A stretch of 64,000 nucleotides of DNA, taken from Petrolisthes cinctipes (taxonomy: Eukaryota > Arthropoda > Malacostraca > Decapoda > Porcellanidae). Location: NCBI GenBank assembly GCA_033782935.1, contig JAWQEG010000365.1, forward strand, positions 124,001-188,000. Reading direction: 5' to 3'. Positions 59,882 through 64,000 of this stretch are shown here, piece by piece. A program made the translations under genes and the position numbers. Numbering within the stretch: the stretch's first letter is position 1; every line of letters begins with the position of its first letter. The notes beneath the pieces were generated by a model. The model saw only the letters and a program-made list of their open reading frames with translations. It did not search any database and was not told where the DNA came from.

Positions 59882-61055
59882 GGAGGTACTTCCCACTACC
59901 ACCTCGACCTGAGGGTTTACTCAAACAATAAGATTTGTCTACTCCTGGGCCACTAGAAGAAGAGCGAACCCGAGGAGTAGTACTTGGGGCAGTAATTGGG
60001 ACCCGTAGACGAGTCCCTGAAGCATCTGATATGTTAGAACAAGATGAAGGTAAATGAGCTGGGATATTCTTTGAAAAAATTACATTGGTATTGTCCTGTA
60101 CAGCAGTGGTATCACTGACACAGGCAGATACATCAACATCCATAATACAGGTGTTAGAATCATTCCACTGCTCAAGCGGAAGAGAAACTGAATCTTTTGA
60201 AGTCACAACATCCGTGGCATCCACATTAACTTCACGCCCCTCTGATGATCCCGAAGGAAGCTTGCGATGGGGAACTTCTGTTGAATCAAGAGATTCATCA
60301 GAGCCACGAGAACGCTTCTGGTGAAATTGAGAGGAAACTATGGATGAGTCCACAGAGATGGTTGCCTTACAAGGAGGAACATCTATAGAGTCAAGTGCCT
60401 CAGAGGAACCACGAAGGCGTCTCTGTGGCAGTTTAGGTGACTTAAGTTTCCTTTTGGGAAAGCGTGTGGCAGCGTGAACCTCTACCACATGAACACCTTT
60501 AGCTAAACTCTGAGAATTGTCATCAGTTGAAGGGTCACCAGAATGAGTGTCTGATAAAGTTTCCAAGACAGAGAAGCTATTATGTAGTGTAACCTTAGAA
60601 ACGCTCTCACTAGAGCAAAAAGCAGCTGCCTCTTGAGAGGGTGCTGCAACCCATTTAGGGCGAAGGGAGGAGGCGTATGTCTTCACACCACCATCCTTCT
60701 GTCGCCTGAAGTTGATTTGCCATCTGGCACTACCAATGCTAATGAATTGGGTATTAGCCAAGTGGAGGATATCCTGCTCAAGGAGGTACATCTTACATTG
60801 GCAAGAACGCAAGGGGTGAGCATCTCTGCAGTTAAAGCAGTAACTCTCTGACCGAGATTCAGAAGTAAGATGTGAGTCAAGAGCAGAACAATTACCACAC
60901 CGGGAACGGTTGTTGCAGTTCCTCCTCCCATGACCAAACTCATAACAACAGAAACACTGTAGGGGACGCTCAACAAAAGGCTTCACCTCAAATGAGGTGG
61001 GGTTAATGTTAATGCGATCTGGGATATGCGAGCCATAGAAAGTGAGGATGATCAT
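59850..61055 (-). CDS. LINE ORF1, zinc-knuckle protein, 5'-truncated
   Basis: A gag-like RNA-binding protein of a LINE. Starting at about ILTFYGSHIPDRININPTSF it has knuckles CFCCYEFGHGRRNC (CX2CX4HX4C), CGNCSALDSH..C and CFNCRDAHPLRSCQC. Then come YLLEQDILHLANTQFISIG, a Ser-rich linker with repeated (K/R)RxRGS(S/D)ESLDS-like blocks, and a C-terminal GRGGSGKYLREA. Open to the stop at 59850. The residues before about 61055 (MECNGVLPPSQFAYQ) belong to the other LINE's RT, so the frame is a fusion created by insertion. ORF2 begins just downstream in another frame. Confidence 0.8.
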   Translation of the reverse strand: MIILTFYGSHIPDRININPTSFEVKPFVERPLQCFCCYEFGHGRRNCNNRSRCGNCSALDSHLTSESRSESYCFNCRDAHPLRSCQCKMYLLEQDILHLANTQFISIGSARWQINFRRQKDGGVKTYASSLRPKWVAAPSQEAAAFCSSESVSKVTLHNSFSVLETLSDTHSGDPSTDDNSQSLAKGVHVVEVHAATRFPKRKLKSPKLPQRRLRGSSEALDSIDVPPCKATISVDSSIVSSQFHQKRSRGSDESLDSTEVPHRKLPSGSSEGREVNVDATDVVTSKDSVSLPLEQWNDSNTCIMDVDVSACVSDTTAVQDNTNVIFSKNIPAHLPSSCSNISDASGTRLRVPITAPSTTPRVRSSSSGPGVDKSYCLSKPSGRGGSGKYLREASQKSVLK

Positions 61056-61200
61056 ATTACTTTGATATGCAAACTGCGAGGGTGGTAATACACCATTACA
61101 TTCCATGAAGTTACTTAACGCACAGCCACCAGCCTCTCAAACATCTTAGACAAAACAGGAGTGATGGAAATCGGCCTGTAATCGCAAACTGAAGAAGATT
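61056..61200 (-). pseudogene. Outer LINE: RT N-terminal fragment
   Basis: Minus strand SSVCDYRPISITPVLSKMFE and RLVAVR, a frame change, then FMECNGVLPPSQFAYQ, at which point the I/Nimb-like LINE begins. It is the finger part of an RT of the same general type as the C-terminal piece at 55376-55899. Confidence 0.75.
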
Positions 61201-61237
61201 GAATGAGAATGCCATAATGGACATAAGGTGGTTGTGA

Positions 61238-61346
61238 TAGTGTTGGTGAATTGTTTGCTACTGACTCCACCAAATTATGCTGTGAAATATTGCCACTGTT
61301 TGGTGTGCTGTTTTTTGGCACAGCTTAAAGGAATAACGAGCTTTTA
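61238..61346 (+). mobile_element. Dispersed short element, copy E (diverged)
   Basis: AGTGTTGGTGAATTG, CTGACTCCACCAAATTATGC, CTGTTTTTTGGCACAGC and AAAGGAATAACGAG align in order with copies A-D, though with more changes. Confidence 0.45.
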
Positions 61347-61681
61347 ATTTGTCGATGTGTTTGGAAAAGATGCAAGGTTGCTCAGTGACAGAAGTAACAT
61401 CAGCCAAGATAACGATGATGAAATTTTTTTGAGAGGGGTAATAACTGGTAGCAAAAATAAGGATTCTTTTGATCGCGAGCTGGGCTTTAAAGTTATGCAA
61501 GACAAGTCTCATTTTCAAAAACATGGAAATGGAAAAGGAATTTACAGATGGTGACCTGTCAAATGATATCAATGAGTTTTGGAAAGTTTGCCTTGAATGT
61601 GATGCTGAACAGAACACAAGACACAGTAATAGAAGAACAAGAGTTACATTATATAGGGGGATAATTTTCTCTAAAGTATCT

Positions 61682-61990
61682 ACACTTAAGGAAAAATCAT
61701 GGACTGAGACTGTCAACAGAGGAAACTTGTATGTACCATCTGAAGATTTTTACTAGCAGTTGAAAATAATGAGAAGAATATTCAAAACAATCCATGGAGA
61801 GGGGCTAAGAGAAGGATATAATTGTGTGAAAACTCTCACTTCTGAAATACAGCTTGCTGGAGTACATTTGCCTTCAGATTTAGTGTCATAATACACAAAA
61901 ATATCAATTTTCTTTATGATAAGGCATCTGAATACGAAAATAGCAAAATCAAAACACGTAAGCAGTGACAGACATAGAAATGTGACATGT
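61682..61990 (+). pseudogene. Transposase C-terminal remnant, P/THAP-type by style
   Basis: A single plus-strand frame with two stops reads SWTETVNRGNLYVPSEDFY, IMRRIFKTIHGEGLREG, and KISIFFMIRHLNTKIAKSKH. The pattern W..xVNRGGL.VPS followed later by F.xIRHLN recalls the C-terminal part of P-element/THAP9-type transposases. The 350 bp upstream (61340-61680) may be the same gene in decayed frames. Family call from memory of pattern only. Confidence 0.4.
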
Positions 61991-63762
<1,772 letters not shown>

Positions 63763-63843
63763 AGAGGGAAATCGGTGATAATTAATGTCACTTCCTTTAT
63801 GTCTGTTAGTTCTACACCCATGCACAGCACAATGCGAAGGCAT
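63763..63843 (-). pseudogene. THAP zinc-finger N-terminus, truncated
   Basis: From the ATG at 63843 the minus strand reads MPSHCAVHGCRTNRHK then YHRFPS. The start MPxxC-x4-C and the (F/Y)HRFP block match the beginning of THAP DNA-binding domains. After FPS the sequence dissolves into a TC repeat, so the second zinc pair and the rest are missing or lie on another exon. Confidence 0.55.
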
Positions 63844-64000
63844 AATAGAAATCAAGTATCTCTCCACCAAAATGGGCACCAAGACAACAGAAAATGGGTA
63901 TCTTGGGAGCTCTGAATACCTTGGCTGTCAGTTGTAGACTGGTGGCCATACCTGGGATGAATCCATCGCTCTCACTTCTCACTACGTCATGCGCGGAAAT

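Larger units (their letters stand above)
55900..61055 (-). mobile_element. I/Nimb-like LINE, nearly full coding region
   Basis: About 5.2 kb. Carries ORF1 with three zinc knuckles and ORF2 with APE endonuclease, RT, RNase H and a C-terminal CCHC. The 3' end on the minus strand is GTTGCGCCGCCAGATGC... followed by (TCAA)n, the simple-repeat tail typical of the I group. The 5' end is truncated within ORF1. Confidence 0.88.

Overview
The window looks like repeat-rich nuclear DNA from a crustacean, most plausibly a decapod. The grounds are the mix of elements (a DIRS1-like tyrosine-recombinase retrotransposon, several LINE families of types known from decapods, a Gypsy element), very abundant AC/AG/TA microsatellites, minisatellites and the split structure of the one host gene. 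No bacterial-style operons, CRISPR arrays or rRNA genes are present. The taxonomic call is inference; nothing in the sequence names the species.

Layout, left to right. Positions 87-7161 are a nearly complete DIRS1-like element on the minus strand: inverted terminal repeats, an internal complementary region that reproduces the circle junction, a gag-like ORF1 with two well-supported spliceosomal introns, RT/RNase H/methylase, and a tyrosine recombinase. Next come a 5'-truncated CR1-like LINE (about 7690-9048, minus), a purine-rich minisatellite (9050-9660), further satellites, and two joined plus-strand LINE fragments (about 11580-14879), the second with an RNase H domain. Positions 15-22 kb hold minisatellites (52-bp and 71-bp units), hairpin-rich DNA and small palindromic elements. 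A decayed plus-strand LINE at about 22080-25050 carries a PHD-like finger preceded by a degenerate 2A-like motif. Positions 28142-30487 are an element with long inverted repeats and about 716 bp of uninterrupted TA. A second copy of the RNase H LINE lies at 32360-34020 (minus).

The only host gene I can reconstruct is a minus-strand retinol-dehydrogenase-like short-chain dehydrogenase of eight exons between 53143 and 38464. All its splice sites and phases agree and would give a 322-residue protein, except that exon 5 carries a 73-bp tandem duplication that shifts the frame before the catalytic YxxxK. Intron 4 contains a 9,456-bp Gypsy-type LTR retrotransposon (41327-50782, minus, TSD TACC). 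Its two LTRs are almost identical although its coding region is full of stops and the RT active site is lost. A piggyBac-like short element sits inside it.

The right side (55376-61200) is a nested arrangement: a long I/Nimb-like LINE (ORF1 with zinc knuckles, ORF2 with endonuclease, RT and RNase H; one frameshift) lies inside another minus-strand LINE. Beyond it are a remnant resembling the C-terminal part of a P/THAP-type transposase, long microsatellites, and the first residues of a THAP zinc finger at 63843-63763. The genes do not form a pathway; the window records layered transposition around one metabolic gene.
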